Source: Sulfuritalea hydrogenivorans sk43H (GTDB taxonomy: Bacteria; Pseudomonadota; Gammaproteobacteria; Burkholderiales; Rhodocyclaceae). Taken from it: DNA of 64,000 nt. A model generated the notes under the pieces. It was not told the DNA's origin and did not search any database. It worked only from the letters and a program-made list of their open reading frames with translations. The DNA lies in assembly GCF_000828635.1 (NCBI RefSeq), contig NZ_AP012547.1, positions 620,001 through 684,000 of the forward strand, in the 5' to 3' direction. Below are positions 17,459-26,475 of the stretch, piece after piece (position 1 is the stretch's first letter; every line of letters starts with the position of its first letter). Position numbers and translations under genes: made by a program.

Positions 17459-18520
17459 TCAGGTCGTTGCCGTGCGACCAAAGCGCTTGCGGTACTCGCG
17501 CGGGCCGCTGCCGGTCCAGCCGGTGAAGGCGCGATAGAAGGCGGCGGCGTCGGCAAAGCCGAGGTCGGCGCCGATGCGGCTCAAGGGGCGCGCGGTCTTG
17601 GTCAGCCAGTCGATGGCGAGGTCGCGGCGCAGGCTGTCCTTGATGGCGCGAAAGCTGGTGCCCTCGTCTTCCAGTCGCCGGTGCAGCGTGCGCGGGGAGA
17701 GGAACAGGCGGCGGGCGATCGCGGGCAGCGCAGGCTGCTCCGGCAGGGCGGCACGCAGATGCTCGCGCACGCGCAAGGCGAGCGCGCGGTCGCGACGGTA
17801 GAGCGTGGTGATGCTGGCCGGCGCGTCGGCGAGGAAAACCCTCAACGCCGCTTCGTCGCGGCGCACCGGCAGGGCCAGCCACCCGGCGGGAAAGCGCGCT
17901 TCGAGGCGCGGCGCGTCGAAGGTGTAGCGCGGCGCGAAGACCAGTTCGTAGTCGGCGGCATGCAGCGGCGGTGGATAGGGGAAGCTGACCTCGTCGAGCG
18001 GCAGCGGGTGCGCCACCAGCCATGCCGCCAGGCCGTGGATCATGCGCAACAGCCATTCGTAGGCGAACACGCGTCCGGCCGGGCCGACGGGCAGCGCCTG
18101 CTCCTCGCTGATCACGATGACGGCGGCGCGCCCGCTTTTCTCCACCTCGACATCGAGGTCGTCGAGGACGACATGCAGAAAGCGGGCGATGCGCTCCAGC
18201 GCTTCTTCCAGTGTCGTCGCGGAGATCGCCGCGCGGCAGAGAAACTCGAAACTGCCGCGATGGAGAGGGCGTGAAAACAGCGCGAAGCCTTCGTCGTCGA
18301 GACGTTCGTTGATCAAGCGGTAGAGCGCGGCATAGCGCGCCACTGGAATCCGGGCGGTTCGATCATGCAGCAGATGCGTGGCAATTTCTGCATGTTCCAG
18401 CAGGGTTTCCGGAACCAGGCCGGCCCGTGAAACCCCTGAAAGAATGCCGCTTACAAAGCCTATTGCGACAGTCGACGGGCTTCCGGCGGACTTCCTTGCT
18501 TGATGGGTCTGGCTGGTCAT
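17459..18520 (-). CDS. AraC-family transcriptional regulator
   Basis: 353 residues. The first 200 resemble the arabinose-binding-like domain of the AraC/OruR group (GFVSGILSGVSRAGLVPETL). The last 100 hold the two-HTH AraC domain with LPAIARRLFLSPRTLHRRLE and IGADLGFADAAAFYRAFTGW followed by TGSGPREYRKRF. It diverges from icmF across 100 bp containing ATGGC-GA-GCCAT, a short palindrome that may be its site. Regulators of this type often control the adjacent catabolic gene, so control of icmF is the natural guess. Confidence 0.9.
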   Translation of the reverse strand: MTSQTHQARKSAGSPSTVAIGFVSGILSGVSRAGLVPETLLEHAEIATHLLHDRTARIPVARYAALYRLINERLDDEGFALFSRPLHRGSFEFLCRAAISATTLEEALERIARFLHVVLDDLDVEVEKSGRAAVIVISEEQALPVGPAGRVFAYEWLLRMIHGLAAWLVAHPLPLDEVSFPYPPPLHAADYELVFAPRYTFDAPRLEARFPAGWLALPVRRDEAALRVFLADAPASITTLYRRDRALALRVREHLRAALPEQPALPAIARRLFLSPRTLHRRLEDEGTSFRAIKDSLRRDLAIDWLTKTARPLSRIGADLGFADAAAFYRAFTGWTGSGPREYRKRFGRTATT

Positions 18521-18620
18521 AATGGCGAATTATGCATAGTACTCGTCGTTTTGTGTCATGGCGACATGGCGAGCCATTGCCTATCATTCAAGCTCTGCCG
18601 TCAGGACTGGAGCCGCCACC

Positions 18621-21600
18621 ATGACCGATCTCAGCATTGCCGCCAAGCTGGTGCCCTACAAGCCGAAGCACAAAGTGCGCTTCGTTACCGCCACCTCGCT
18701 GTTCGACGGCCATGACGCCTCGATCAACATCATGCGGCGCATCCTGCAATCGTCCGGTGTCGAGGTGATCCACCTCGGCCACAACCGCTCGGTGGACGAG
18801 ATCGTGAACGCGGCCTTGCAGGAAGATGCGCAGGGCATCGCGGTATCGTCCTACCAGGGCGGGCATGTCGAATTCTTCAAGTACATGATCGACCTGCTCA
18901 AGCAGCGCGGTGGCGGGAACATTCAGGTATTCGGCGGCGGCGGTGGCGTCATCGTGCCGGCCGAGGCGGCGGAATTGCATGCCTACGGCGTGAGCCATCT
19001 CTACTCGGTCGAGGACGGCCAGACCATGGGCCTGCAGGGCATGATCAACGACATGGTGGCACGTTGCGACCTCGACTTGAGCCGCCGCTCGCCGCAGGAC
19101 ATCAAGGCGCTGGAGGTCGACGATCGCGCCGAGCGCCTGCGCAATCTTTCGCAAATCATCACCGCGCTGGAGAATGGCGCCTGGCCCGAAAAGGCGAAAA
19201 AGACTTTGCTGGAAAAAGCCGCCGTGTCGCCAGCGCCGACTCTCGGCATCACCGGTACCGGCGGCGCCGGCAAGTCATCGCTGACCGACGAGCTGATCCG
19301 CCGCTTCCGCCTCGATCAGGCCGACAGCCAGAAGATCGCCGTGATTTCCATCGACCCCTCGCGCAAGCGCACCGGCGGCGCGCTGCTGGGCGACCGCATC
19401 CGCATGAACGCGATCGGCCATCCCAACATCTACATGCGCTCGCTGGCGACGCGCGACACCGGCAGCGAAATCTCCAAGGCACTGCCCGACGTCATCGCCG
19501 CCTGCAAGGTCGCCGGCTTCGACCTGATCGTGGTCGAGACCTCGGGCATCGGCCAGGGCGACGCCGCCATCGTGCCGCTGGTCGACGTCTCGCTCTACGT
19601 GATGACGCCCGAATTCGGCGCCGCCTCGCAACTGGAAAAGATCGACATGCTCGACTTCGCCGATTTCGTCGCGATCAACAAATTCGACCGCAAGGGCGCC
19701 GAGGACGCGCTGCGCGACGTGCGCAAGCAGTACCAGCGCAATCGCGAAAGGTTCGGCGAGAAGCCGGATGACATGCCGGTATTCGGCACCATGGCGGCGC
19801 GCTTCAACGACGACGGCGTCACCGCCTTGTATCAGGCGCTGGCGCCGCGCCTGGCCGAGCGCGGGCTGAAGTTCGGCAAGAGCGCCCTGCCGGCGGTGAA
19901 GGTCAAGAGTTCCTCCGCCGGCCGTGCCATCGTGCCGGCGGATCGCGTGCGCTATCTGGCCGATATCGCCGATACCCTGCGCGGCTATCACTCGCACATC
20001 GCGGAGCAGGCGCTGCTGGCGCGTGAGCGCCAGTCGCTGAAAACGGCCAAGGCCATCTTCGAGGGCTGCAAGAAGAACGCGGCTGATTTCGACGAGCTGA
20101 TTGTCTGGAAGGACGGCCAGCTCACGCCCCACGCCCGCAAACTGCTGGCAATGTGGCCGGACATGAAGAAGGCCTATGCGGGCGACGAATACGTGGTGAA
20201 GATCCGCGACAAGGAAATTCGCACCGGGCTGATTTACGAGACGCTGTCCGGCACCAGAATCCGCAAGGTCGCGCTGCCGCGCTTCGACGACGAGGGCGAA
20301 CTGCTCAAGTTCCTCATGCGCGAGAACGTGCCCGGTTCCTTCCCCTACACCGCCGGCGTGTTCGCCTTCAAGCGCGAGAACGAAGACCCGACGCGCATGT
20401 TTGCCGGCGAGGGCGATGCCTTCCGCACCAACAAGCGCTTCCTGAAAGTTTCCGAAGGCATGCCGGCCAAGCGCCTGTCAACGGCCTTCGATTCGGTCAC
20501 GCTCTACGGCTGCGACCCCGATCCGCGCCCGGACATCTACGGCAAGGTCGGCAATTCCGGCGTCTCGATCGCCACGCTGGACGACCTCAAGGTGCTCTAC
20601 TCCGGCTTCGACCTCTGCGACCCGGCGACCTCGGTCTCGATGACCATCAACGGTCCGGCGCCGATGATCCTGGCCATGTTCCTCAACACCGCCATCGATC
20701 AGCAGATCGAAAAATTCCGCGAGCAGAACGGCCGCGACGCGACCGAGGAAGAGGCCGAGAAAATCCGCGAATGGACGCTGTCGTCGGTGCGCGGCACGGT
20801 GCAGGCCGATATCCTCAAGGAAGACCAGGGCCAGAACACCTGCATCTTCTCGACCGAGTTCGCGCTGAAAATGATGGGCGACATCCAGGAATATTTCGTC
20901 CACAACCAGATCCGCAATTTCTACTCGGTCTCGATCTCCGGCTATCACATCGCCGAGGCCGGCGCCAACCCGATCAGCCAGCTCGCCTTCACGCTGGCCA
21001 ACGGCTTCACCTACGTCGAAACCTATCTCGCGCGCGGCATGCACATCGACGACTTCGCCGGCAACCTGTCCTTCTTCTTCAGCAACGGCATGGACCCGGA
21101 ATACTCGGTGATCGGCCGCGTCGCGCGCCGCATCTGGGCCGTGGCGATGAAGAATCGCTATGGCGCCAACGAGCGCAGCCAGAAGCTCAAGTACCACATC
21201 CAGACCTCGGGCCGCAGCCTGCACGCGCAGGAGATGGACTTCAACGACATCCGCACCACGTTGCAGGCGCTGATCGCGATCTACGACAACTGCAACTCAC
21301 TGCACACCAATGCCTACGACGAAGCCATCACCACGCCGACCGAGGAGAGCGTGCGGCGCGCCATGGCGATCCAGCTCATCATCAACCGCGAATGGGGCGT
21401 GGCGAAGAACGAGAACCCGAACCAGGGCGCCTTCATCATCGAGGAGCTGACCGATCTGGTCGAAGAGGCCGTGCTCAAGGAATTCGAAGCCATCGCCTCG
21501 CGCGGCGGCGTGCTGGGCGCCATGGAAACCGGCTACCAGCGCGGCAAGATCCAGGAAGAGTCGATGCACTACGAACACAAGAAGCACGACGGTTCCTATC

Positions 21601-21890
21601 CCATCATCGGCGTCAACACCTTCCTCAATCCGCACGGATCGGGCGTGGCGAGCGAGATCGAACTGGCGCGCTCGACCGAAGGCGAAAAGCAGTCGCAACT
21701 CGCGCGCCTCAAGGATTTTCAGACACGTAACGCCGGTGAGGCAGAGGCTTGTCTGGCCAGGCTGAAGCAGGCCGTGATCGACAACCAGAACGTGTTCGCG
21801 GTGATGATGGAGGCGGTACGCCATTGTTCGCTGGGGCAGATTTCGAATGCTCTGTACGAAGTCGGCGGGCAGTACCGGCGCAGCATGTAA
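18621..21890 (+). CDS. icmF: Fused isobutyryl-CoA mutase (IcmF)
   Basis: 1089 residues in three parts, the IcmF arrangement. About 20-150 is the B12-binding domain ([41 protein letters not shown]). About 205-400 is a MeaI-like G-protein chaperone with P-loop GTGGAGKSS near residue 213 and [14 protein letters not shown]. About 550-1089 is the mutase barrel ([40 protein letters not shown]). It interconverts isobutyryl-CoA and butyryl-CoA with adenosylcobalamin and may take other branched acyl-CoAs. I chose ATG 18621 with GGAG 8 bases before; 21 further codons upstream are unlikely. A dispersed repeat at 19219-19247 encodes AVSPAPTL just before the P-loop. Confidence 0.93.
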   Translation: MTDLSIAAKLVPYKPKHKVRFVTATSLFDGHDASINIMRRILQSSGVEVIHLGHNRSVDEIVNAALQEDAQGIAVSSYQGGHVEFFKYMIDLLKQRGGGNIQVFGGGGGVIVPAEAAELHAYGVSHLYSVEDGQTMGLQGMINDMVARCDLDLSRRSPQDIKALEVDDRAERLRNLSQIITALENGAWPEKAKKTLLEKAAVSPAPTLGITGTGGAGKSSLTDELIRRFRLDQADSQKIAVISIDPSRKRTGGALLGDRIRMNAIGHPNIYMRSLATRDTGSEISKALPDVIAACKVAGFDLIVVETSGIGQGDAAIVPLVDVSLYVMTPEFGAASQLEKIDMLDFADFVAINKFDRKGAEDALRDVRKQYQRNRERFGEKPDDMPVFGTMAARFNDDGVTALYQALAPRLAERGLKFGKSALPAVKVKSSSAGRAIVPADRVRYLADIADTLRGYHSHIAEQALLARERQSLKTAKAIFEGCKKNAADFDELIVWKDGQLTPHARKLLAMWPDMKKAYAGDEYVVKIRDKEIRTGLIYETLSGTRIRKVALPRFDDEGELLKFLMRENVPGSFPYTAGVFAFKRENEDPTRMFAGEGDAFRTNKRFLKVSEGMPAKRLSTAFDSVTLYGCDPDPRPDIYGKVGNSGVSIATLDDLKVLYSGFDLCDPATSVSMTINGPAPMILAMFLNTAIDQQIEKFREQNGRDATEEEAEKIREWTLSSVRGTVQADILKEDQGQNTCIFSTEFALKMMGDIQEYFVHNQIRNFYSVSISGYHIAEAGANPISQLAFTLANGFTYVETYLARGMHIDDFAGNLSFFFSNGMDPEYSVIGRVARRIWAVAMKNRYGANERSQKLKYHIQTSGRSLHAQEMDFNDIRTTLQALIAIYDNCNSLHTNAYDEAITTPTEESVRRAMAIQLIINREWGVAKNENPNQGAFIIEELTDLVEEAVLKEFEAIASRGGVLGAMETGYQRGKIQEESMHYEHKKHDGSYPIIGVNTFLNPHGSGVASEIELARSTEGEKQSQLARLKDFQTRNAGEAEACLARLKQAVIDNQNVFAVMMEAVRHCSLGQISNALYEVGGQYRRSM
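19219..19247 (-). repeat. Dispersed repeat copy 3 (middle bases AC) inside icmF
   Basis: Reverse-strand GAGTCGGCGCTGGCG, AC, ACGGCG, with CCGA before it giving a small hairpin with TCGG. Translated as AAVSPAPTL in the linker between the B12 and G-protein domains. Confidence 0.7.
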
Positions 21891-21939
21891 GGGCCGGCGC
21901 GTATAATCGCCATCAATGCTTGCGACCTCGGGGATTGTC

Positions 21940-22176
21940 ATGAACGAGGTACTTTTCATACGCGCCGAATGGGACGATGAGGCGAACGTCTGGGTGGCGA
22001 CCTCCGACGACGTTCCCGGCCTTGCGACCGAGGCCGATTCGATGGAGGAACTCTCGGCGAAGCTGCGGATCATGGTGCCCGAACTGCTCGACGCCAACGG
22101 CTATCCCGACGGTGTCGACGTACCCTACGAACTGCTCGCCCGCAAGTTCTTCGTCGCTCAGCGCAATGCGGCCTGA
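21940..22176 (+). CDS. HicB-like antitoxin (DUF1902)
   Basis: A 78-residue protein: NEVLFIRAEWDDEANVWVAT, then SDDVPGLATEADSMEELSAK, the ferredoxin-like half of HicB/DUF1902 proteins. It lacks an obvious DNA-binding tail. The ATG at 21940 is chosen; TATAAT at 21902-21907 may be its -10 element. Its TGA overlaps by one base the ATG of the following hicA remnant, the usual order of this antitoxin type with its toxin. The partner is broken, so the gene may be a relic or act alone. Confidence 0.8.
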   Translation: MNEVLFIRAEWDDEANVWVATSDDVPGLATEADSMEELSAKLRIMVPELLDANGYPDGVDVPYELLARKFFVAQRNAA

Positions 22177-22446
22177 TGGGTGGCAATTTCACCCCGGAGT
22201 TGAAGCGCCTGCTCACCGAGGGCGGTTACCGCTTCGAGCGTCATGGCAAGGGCGATCACGACATTTGGGTTTAGTTTCGGCCGCTGCGCTTAACGCCGGT
22301 ACGGCTGGCGTTAGCCTTCACTGAAACTCCGCTTTGCTTCGTTTTCGCCGCACACCGGAGTGCGTTTCCCGGTTGACCAGAAAATCAAATCACGACACAC
22401 GGCGAATACAGTGCTGAAGCAAGCTGGACTGCCCAAACACTTTTGA
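22176..22446 (+). pseudogene. hicA-type mRNA interferase gene, split by a short insertion
   Basis: The first 31 codons after the start give GGNFTPELKRLLTEGGYRF and HGKGDHDIW, the front of HicA with its catalytic His in GKGDH, and then a stop at 22272. The back half reappears in another frame from 22354: TGVRFPVDQKIKSRHTANTV followed by LKQAGLPKHF and a stop at 22446. About 76 bp between them (22269-22353) belong to neither half. The toxin should be inactive, as the truncated product has only 32 residues. Confidence 0.85.
22269..22353. repeat. Short insertion of about 76 bp within hicA
   Basis: Not homologous to HicA on either strand by eye. It holds a perfect 7-bp inverted repeat TAACGCC/GGCGTTA (22291-22297 and 22307-22313). 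Its right part (tcactgaaactccgctttgc) resembles bases 1357-1380 near the adaptor start. It may be a miniature repeat or recombination scar. Confidence 0.5.
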
Positions 22447-22451
22447 TTGTG

Positions 22452-22477
22452 GAAAGTCGGCGCTGGCGGGACGGCGG
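22452..22477 (+). repeat. Dispersed repeat copy 4 (middle bases GG)
   Basis: AAAGTCGGCGCTGGCG, GG, ACGGCG: exact consensus, in non-coding DNA right after the hicA remnant. Confidence 0.8.
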
Positions 22478-22528
22478 CAGGCGGTGTCGCCCGCAGGCTG
22501 TGTTGTGAATGGCTCGGTTCGGCCACAT

Positions 22529-22562
22529 AGCCGCCGTTCCGCCATAGCCGACTTTTTCGGCC
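22529..22562 (-). repeat. Dispersed repeat copy 5 (middle bases GA)
   Basis: Reverse strand: AAAGTCGGCTATGGCG, GA, ACGGCG, with two changes in the left half. It faces copy 4 about 50 bp away, and forms the small hairpin GCCGA-CTTTT-TCGGC. Confidence 0.7.
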
Positions 22563-22645
22563 ATTACTTATCCGCATATATTTCCGGGTCCGAAGGGGCG
22601 GGCGTGCCGCCGCGCTTCGGCAGCCAAATTCCTGCGGAAGCTTGA

Positions 22646-22682
22646 CCTCGTATATTGAGCGACGGCCGCTCAATATACGAGG
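22646..22682. promoter_or_regulatory. Perfect 16-bp inverted repeat
   Basis: CCTCGTATATTGAGCG, a 5-base loop, then its exact reverse complement CGCTCAATATACGAGG. There is no T-run after it, so it is not a standard terminator. It lies 82 bp before the dehydrogenase start and is AT-richer than its surroundings; an operator or RNA hairpin is possible. Confidence 0.7.
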
Positions 22683-22764
22683 ATTCGTGTTGGTCCCTCC
22701 GTAACAGGCGTTTGCGGCGCGATAGAATATTGGTTGGAGTTCAATCTTTCCTGGGGAGCAGCAA

Positions 22765-23613
22765 ATGACGATCAAGACAGTAGGCATCATCGGCGCCGGC
22801 ACCATGGGCAATGGCATCGCGCAGGCCTGTGCGGTGGCGGGCATCGACGCGGTGATGCTGGACATCAACGACGCCGCCGTGCAAAAGGGTGTTGCCACGA
22901 TTTCCGGCAGCCTCGACCGGCTGGTGAAGAAGGAGAAGATGACGGCCGAGCAGAAGGCGGCGGCGATGGCGCGCATCAAGCCGACCACGCAAATGGCCGA
23001 CATGAAGGACGTCGACATCGTGATCGAGGCGGCGACCGAGAACGAAGGGCTGAAGCTGCGCATCCTCAAGGAAGCCGAGGCCGTGATCGGCGCCGGGACC
23101 ATCATCGCCAGCAACACCTCGTCGATCTCGATTACCCAGCTTGCGGCGGCGACGGCGCGCCCCGGCCAGTTCATCGGCATGCACTTCTTCAATCCGGTGC
23201 CGATGATGGCGCTGGTCGAACTGATTCGCGGATTGCAGACGACCGACGAGACGCATGCGAAGGTGGAGGCATTGGCGAAGGCGCTGGGCAAGACGCCGAT
23301 CACCGTGAAGAACAATCCCGGCTTCGTCGTCAATCGCATCCTCTGTCCGATGATCAACGAGGCGATCTTCGTCTACGCCGAGGGCTTGGCGTCGGCCGAG
23401 GAGATCGACGCCGGCATGAAGCTGGGCTGCAACCATCCGATCGGCCCGCTGGCGCTGGCCGACATGATCGGGCTGGACACCATGCTGGCGGTGATGATGG
23501 TGTTCTACGAGGGCTTCAACGATTCGAAGTACCGGCCCGCGCCGTTGCTGAAGGAAATGGTCGCGGCCGGTTATCTGGGCCGCAAGAGTGGGCGCGGCTT
23601 CTACCAGTACTGA
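22765..23613 (+). CDS. hbd: 3-hydroxybutyryl-CoA (3-hydroxyacyl-CoA) dehydrogenase
   Basis: 282 residues. The NAD-binding Rossmann motif is KTVGIIGAGTMGNGIAQACA (GxGxxG). The active-site set of the family is present: Ser in SNTSSISITQL, the catalytic His in GMHFFNPVPMM followed by Glu in ALVELIRG, and Asn in KNNPGFVVNRIL. The length equals that of Hbd/PaaH enzymes, which oxidise (S)-3-hydroxyacyl-CoA to 3-ketoacyl-CoA. GGGGAG lies 8 bases before the ATG. It is a single gene, closed by a strong terminator, and stands between icmF and the acid-uptake operon, so a shared beta-oxidation role is plausible. Confidence 0.95.
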   Translation: MTIKTVGIIGAGTMGNGIAQACAVAGIDAVMLDINDAAVQKGVATISGSLDRLVKKEKMTAEQKAAAMARIKPTTQMADMKDVDIVIEAATENEGLKLRILKEAEAVIGAGTIIASNTSSISITQLAAATARPGQFIGMHFFNPVPMMALVELIRGLQTTDETHAKVEALAKALGKTPITVKNNPGFVVNRILCPMINEAIFVYAEGLASAEEIDAGMKLGCNHPIGPLALADMIGLDTMLAVMMVFYEGFNDSKYRPAPLLKEMVAAGYLGRKSGRGFYQY

Positions 23614-23623
23614 AGATCGCACT

Positions 23624-23653
23624 TCGAATAGTCGGCGATGGCGGGACGGCGAT
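23624..23653 (+). repeat. Dispersed repeat copy 6 (middle bases GG)
   Basis: ATAGTCGGCGATGGCG, GG, ACGGCG. Lies just past the dehydrogenase stop; its right half forms the left arm of the terminator. Confidence 0.7.
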
Positions 23654-23666
23654 GCCGTCCCGTTTT
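23642..23666 (+). terminator. Rho-independent terminator after the dehydrogenase gene
   Basis: CGGGACGGC, loop GAT, GCCGTCCCG, then TTTT: a perfect 9-bp stem 28 bp past the stop. The opposing CRP-family gene ends at 23672. Confidence 0.88.
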
Positions 23667-23671
23667 AGCTT

Positions 23672-24328
23672 CTAGCCGCCGAAGCGGCGCAGGCCATCCA
23701 GATCGTGGACGGTGATCCTGCCGTATGCGTTGGTGAGGAAGCCCGCGTCTTCCAGCAACTGCAGGGATCGATTGACGCGCTGGCGCGAGACGCCGGCCAG
23801 GCGGCCGACCTCCTCCTGCGAGATGGCGATGCGGGATTCGATGCCGGGCTGCAGTACCGGATGGAAGAGGGCCGCCATGGTGCGCGCCACCCTGGCGTCT
23901 ACGTCCAGCAGCCGTTCCGATTCGAGCAGGCCGATGAACAGGCCCAGTCGCTCGTTGATCTGGTTGATGATGAAGCGATTGAAGGGGATGCTGTGGTCCA
24001 GCAGCCAAAGGAAGGTTTCGCGCCGCATGCAGGCAACGCGCGTATCGCGCAGGGCAGCCACGTCATAACGGCGCGGTTCGTCCTTCAGCATCGAGCCTTC
24101 GCCAAACCAGCCGCCGGGGGCAATGCCGGTGAAGCTGGCGGTCTTGCCCGTGGCCCAGTCGCTGGACATCTTGACCAGGCCTTCGATGACGCCGTGCCAG
24201 TGGTCCACCGGCTCGCCTTTGCTGCAGACAAAGCCGCCAGCCGGTACCATGCGTTCGATCGTACCGTCCCGGGCGCGGGCGAAGTCCTCGGCTGACAATG
24301 CCTGCGCCCAGCTTGTGCGGCGCAGCAT
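23672..24328 (-). CDS. CRP/FNR-family transcriptional regulator
   Basis: About 218 residues from ATG 24328. A cyclic-nucleotide-binding-type beta roll comes first (VPAGGFVCSKGEPVDHWHGV, PGGWFGEGSMLKDEPRRYDV), then a dimer helix and a C-terminal HTH with ISQEEVGRLAGVSRQRVNRS. There is no FNR-type Cys cluster. The frame stays open much further upstream, but a TATAAT box at 24377-24382 on this strand and an operator at 24358-24379 argue for the late start; a leaderless GTG at 24370 is an alternative. It diverges from the acid-uptake operon and is its likely regulator. Confidence 0.85.
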   Translation of the reverse strand: MLRRTSWAQALSAEDFARARDGTIERMVPAGGFVCSKGEPVDHWHGVIEGLVKMSSDWATGKTASFTGIAPGGWFGEGSMLKDEPRRYDVAALRDTRVACMRRETFLWLLDHSIPFNRFIINQINERLGLFIGLLESERLLDVDARVARTMAALFHPVLQPGIESRIAISQEEVGRLAGVSRQRVNRSLQLLEDAGFLTNAYGRITVHDLDGLRRFGG

Positions 24329-24357
24329 ATCTTCGAGCGAAAGTACGGTATTTTGGC

Positions 24358-24382
24358 AATTGTCAGGCACGCGACAATTATA
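24358..24382 (-). promoter_or_regulatory. Promoter -10 box with overlapping dyad operator
   Basis: AATTGTC, 8 bases, GACAATT (24358-24379) is a perfect 7-bp dyad. TATAAT on the reverse strand (24377-24382) overlaps its edge, with TTCAGT about 18 bases upstream as a weak -35. A bound protein would block transcription of the CRP-family gene: likely autorepression. Confidence 0.6.
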
Positions 24383-24504
24383 GGCTGGAGAATCGCCTAG
24401 ACTGAATGGCTGAAGCGAAACAACATCGCCGCAACGGATTGATTGCGACACAAGCGCGCGAGAAAACCGGATCCGTATCGGTAGCGCTGGAGGAGAGAAA
24501 ACGC

Positions 24505-26475
24505 ATGGCTGTATCCCAATCGGGGCGGGCCGCAAGCTCGCTCGATACATTTCCCCGTCTGCTGCTGGATCATGCGGCGACGCGAGGCGATCGCCCGGCA
24601 ACGCGCGAGAAATATCTCGGCATCTGGCAAACCTGGAACTGGAGCCAGGTTGCGGAAGAAGTCCGCGCCATGGCCTGCGGCCTTGCCGAACTCGGCTTCA
24701 AGCGTGGCGACAACCTGGCCATCATCGGCGACAACCGCCCCCGTCTCTACTGGGCAATGTGCGCGGCGCAGATGCTGGGCGGCGTTCCGGTGCCGCTGTA
24801 TCAGGATGCCGTGGCGGCCGAGATGGTGTTTGTCCTGACCGATGGCGAGATTCGTTTTGCCATCGTCGAGGATCAGGAACAGGTCGACAAACTTCTCGAA
24901 ATCAAGGGCCAGTGCCCCAGCCTGCAGCACGTCCTCTACGACGATCCGCGCGGCATGCGCCACTACACGCAGACCTTCCTGCAAGGTCTCGATGAAGTGA
25001 TCGCCATGGGCAAGATCCATGACAAGAATCAGCCCGACTTCATTCCGGGCGAAGTGGCCAAGGGGCGTACCGAAGATGTAGCGGTGATGCTCTACACCTC
25101 CGGCACCACGGGCAAGCCCAAGGGTGTTTGCCAAACCCACGAAACCTTCATCGCCGCGGCGAGAAGCGGCGTCGATTTCGACCATCTGACGGAGCGGGAA
25201 GACATCCTCTCCTACCTGCCGATGGCCTGGGTCGGGGACCACCTGTTCTCCTATGCGCAAGCGCTGGTGGCCGGCTTCACCATCAACTGTCCCGAGTCCG
25301 GCGACACGGTGATGACCGACCTGCGCGAGATCGGGCCTACCTACTATTTCGCCCCGCCGCGGGTGTTCGAGAACCTGCTGACCACGGTGATGATCCGCAT
25401 GGAGGATGCCAGCGCCATGAAGCGGGCCATGTTCCATTACTTCATGGCGGTGGCCAAGCGTTGCGGGTCGGACATCCTCGATGCAAAGCCCGGCGTGTCC
25501 GCCATGGACCGGCTACTCTATGCGCTGGGCAATGTGCTGATCTACGGGCCGCTGCGCAATGTGCTCGGCATGAGCCGCATCCGCGTCGCCTACACGGCCG
25601 GCGCCGCGATCGGTCCCGACCTGTTCCGCTTTTACCGCTCGATCGGCGTCAACCTCAAGCAGCTCTACGGCGCCACCGAGACCTGCGCCGCAGTCTGCTT
25701 GCAGCCGGATCGCGAGATCAAGTTCGACAGCGTCGGCAAGCCGGCGCCCGGCGTCGAGGTGAAGATTTCGGATGGCGGCGAGGTGCTGGTGCGCGGCAAA
25801 CTGCTGCTCAAGGAGTACTACAAGCGTCCCGATGCAACGGCCGAAGTGATGGATGCCGAAGGCTGGTTCCATACCGGCGACGCCGGCTTTTTCGACGAGG
25901 ACGGCCACCTCAAGATCATCGATCGCGCCAAGGACGTCGGCAAGCTGTCCAACGGCGCGATATTCGCGCCCAACTATATCGAGAACAAGCTCAAATTCTT
26001 CCCGCACATCAAGGAGGCGGTGTGCTTCGGCCACGATCGCGAGATGGTTTGCGCCTTCATCAACATCGACATGGGCGCGGTCGGCAACTGGGCCGAGCGG
26101 CGTGGCCTGCCCTACTCTGGCTATACGGATCTGGCCGGCAAGCCTGAGGTCCTGGAGTTGATCCGTGAATGCGTCGAGCAGGTCAATGCCGATCTGTCGC
26201 ACGATGCGATGGTGGCGGAAACCCAGATCCACCGTTTCATGGTGCTGCACAAGGAGCTCGATCCGGATGACGATGAGCTGACCCGCACGCGAAAGGTGCG
26301 ACGCGGCTTTGTCGCGGAAAAGTACAGCATCCTGATCGACGCCCTGTATTCCGGCAAGAAATCGCAGTTCATCGAAACCCAGGTCAAGTTCGAGGATGGC
26401 CGCACCGGCAAGGTGGCGGCCGACCTGACGATTTGCGACGTGAAGACTTTCCCCGTGATGAAGAAGGCAGCCTGA
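24505..26475 (+). CDS. AMP-forming acyl-CoA ligase (long-chain type)
   Basis: 656 residues from the ATG at 24505 (GGAGGAG 10 bases before). Adenylate-forming motifs: LYTSGTTGKPKGV near residue 195, YGATETCA near 387, GWFHTGDAGFFDEDGHLKII near 452, and a lid NGAIFAPNYIENKLKFFPHI. The enzyme activates a carboxylic acid with ATP and CoA. It is the first gene of a run AMP ligase, LivG, LivH, LivM, binding protein, LivF, PaaK-like, AMACR-like; its TGA shares one base with the livG ATG. Substrate cannot be read from sequence; the context suggests an imported organic acid. The 33 codons upstream of the chosen start are not supported. Confidence 0.9.
   Translation: MAVSQSGRAASSLDTFPRLLLDHAATRGDRPATREKYLGIWQTWNWSQVAEEVRAMACGLAELGFKRGDNLAIIGDNRPRLYWAMCAAQMLGGVPVPLYQDAVAAEMVFVLTDGEIRFAIVEDQEQVDKLLEIKGQCPSLQHVLYDDPRGMRHYTQTFLQGLDEVIAMGKIHDKNQPDFIPGEVAKGRTEDVAVMLYTSGTTGKPKGVCQTHETFIAAARSGVDFDHLTEREDILSYLPMAWVGDHLFSYAQALVAGFTINCPESGDTVMTDLREIGPTYYFAPPRVFENLLTTVMIRMEDASAMKRAMFHYFMAVAKRCGSDILDAKPGVSAMDRLLYALGNVLIYGPLRNVLGMSRIRVAYTAGAAIGPDLFRFYRSIGVNLKQLYGATETCAAVCLQPDREIKFDSVGKPAPGVEVKISDGGEVLVRGKLLLKEYYKRPDATAEVMDAEGWFHTGDAGFFDEDGHLKIIDRAKDVGKLSNGAIFAPNYIENKLKFFPHIKEAVCFGHDREMVCAFINIDMGAVGNWAERRGLPYSGYTDLAGKPEVLELIRECVEQVNADLSHDAMVAETQIHRFMVLHKELDPDDDELTRTRKVRRGFVAEKYSILIDALYSGKKSQFIETQVKFEDGRTGKVAADLTICDVKTFPVMKKAA

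Larger units (their letters stand above)
22447..22764. other. 318-bp intergenic region upstream of the dehydrogenase gene
   Basis: Holds two inverted copies of the dispersed repeat (22452-22477 and 22529-22562) and a 37-nt perfect palindrome (22646-22682). TAGAAT at 22723-22728 is a possible -10 for the downstream gene. No gene seen. Confidence 0.6.
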
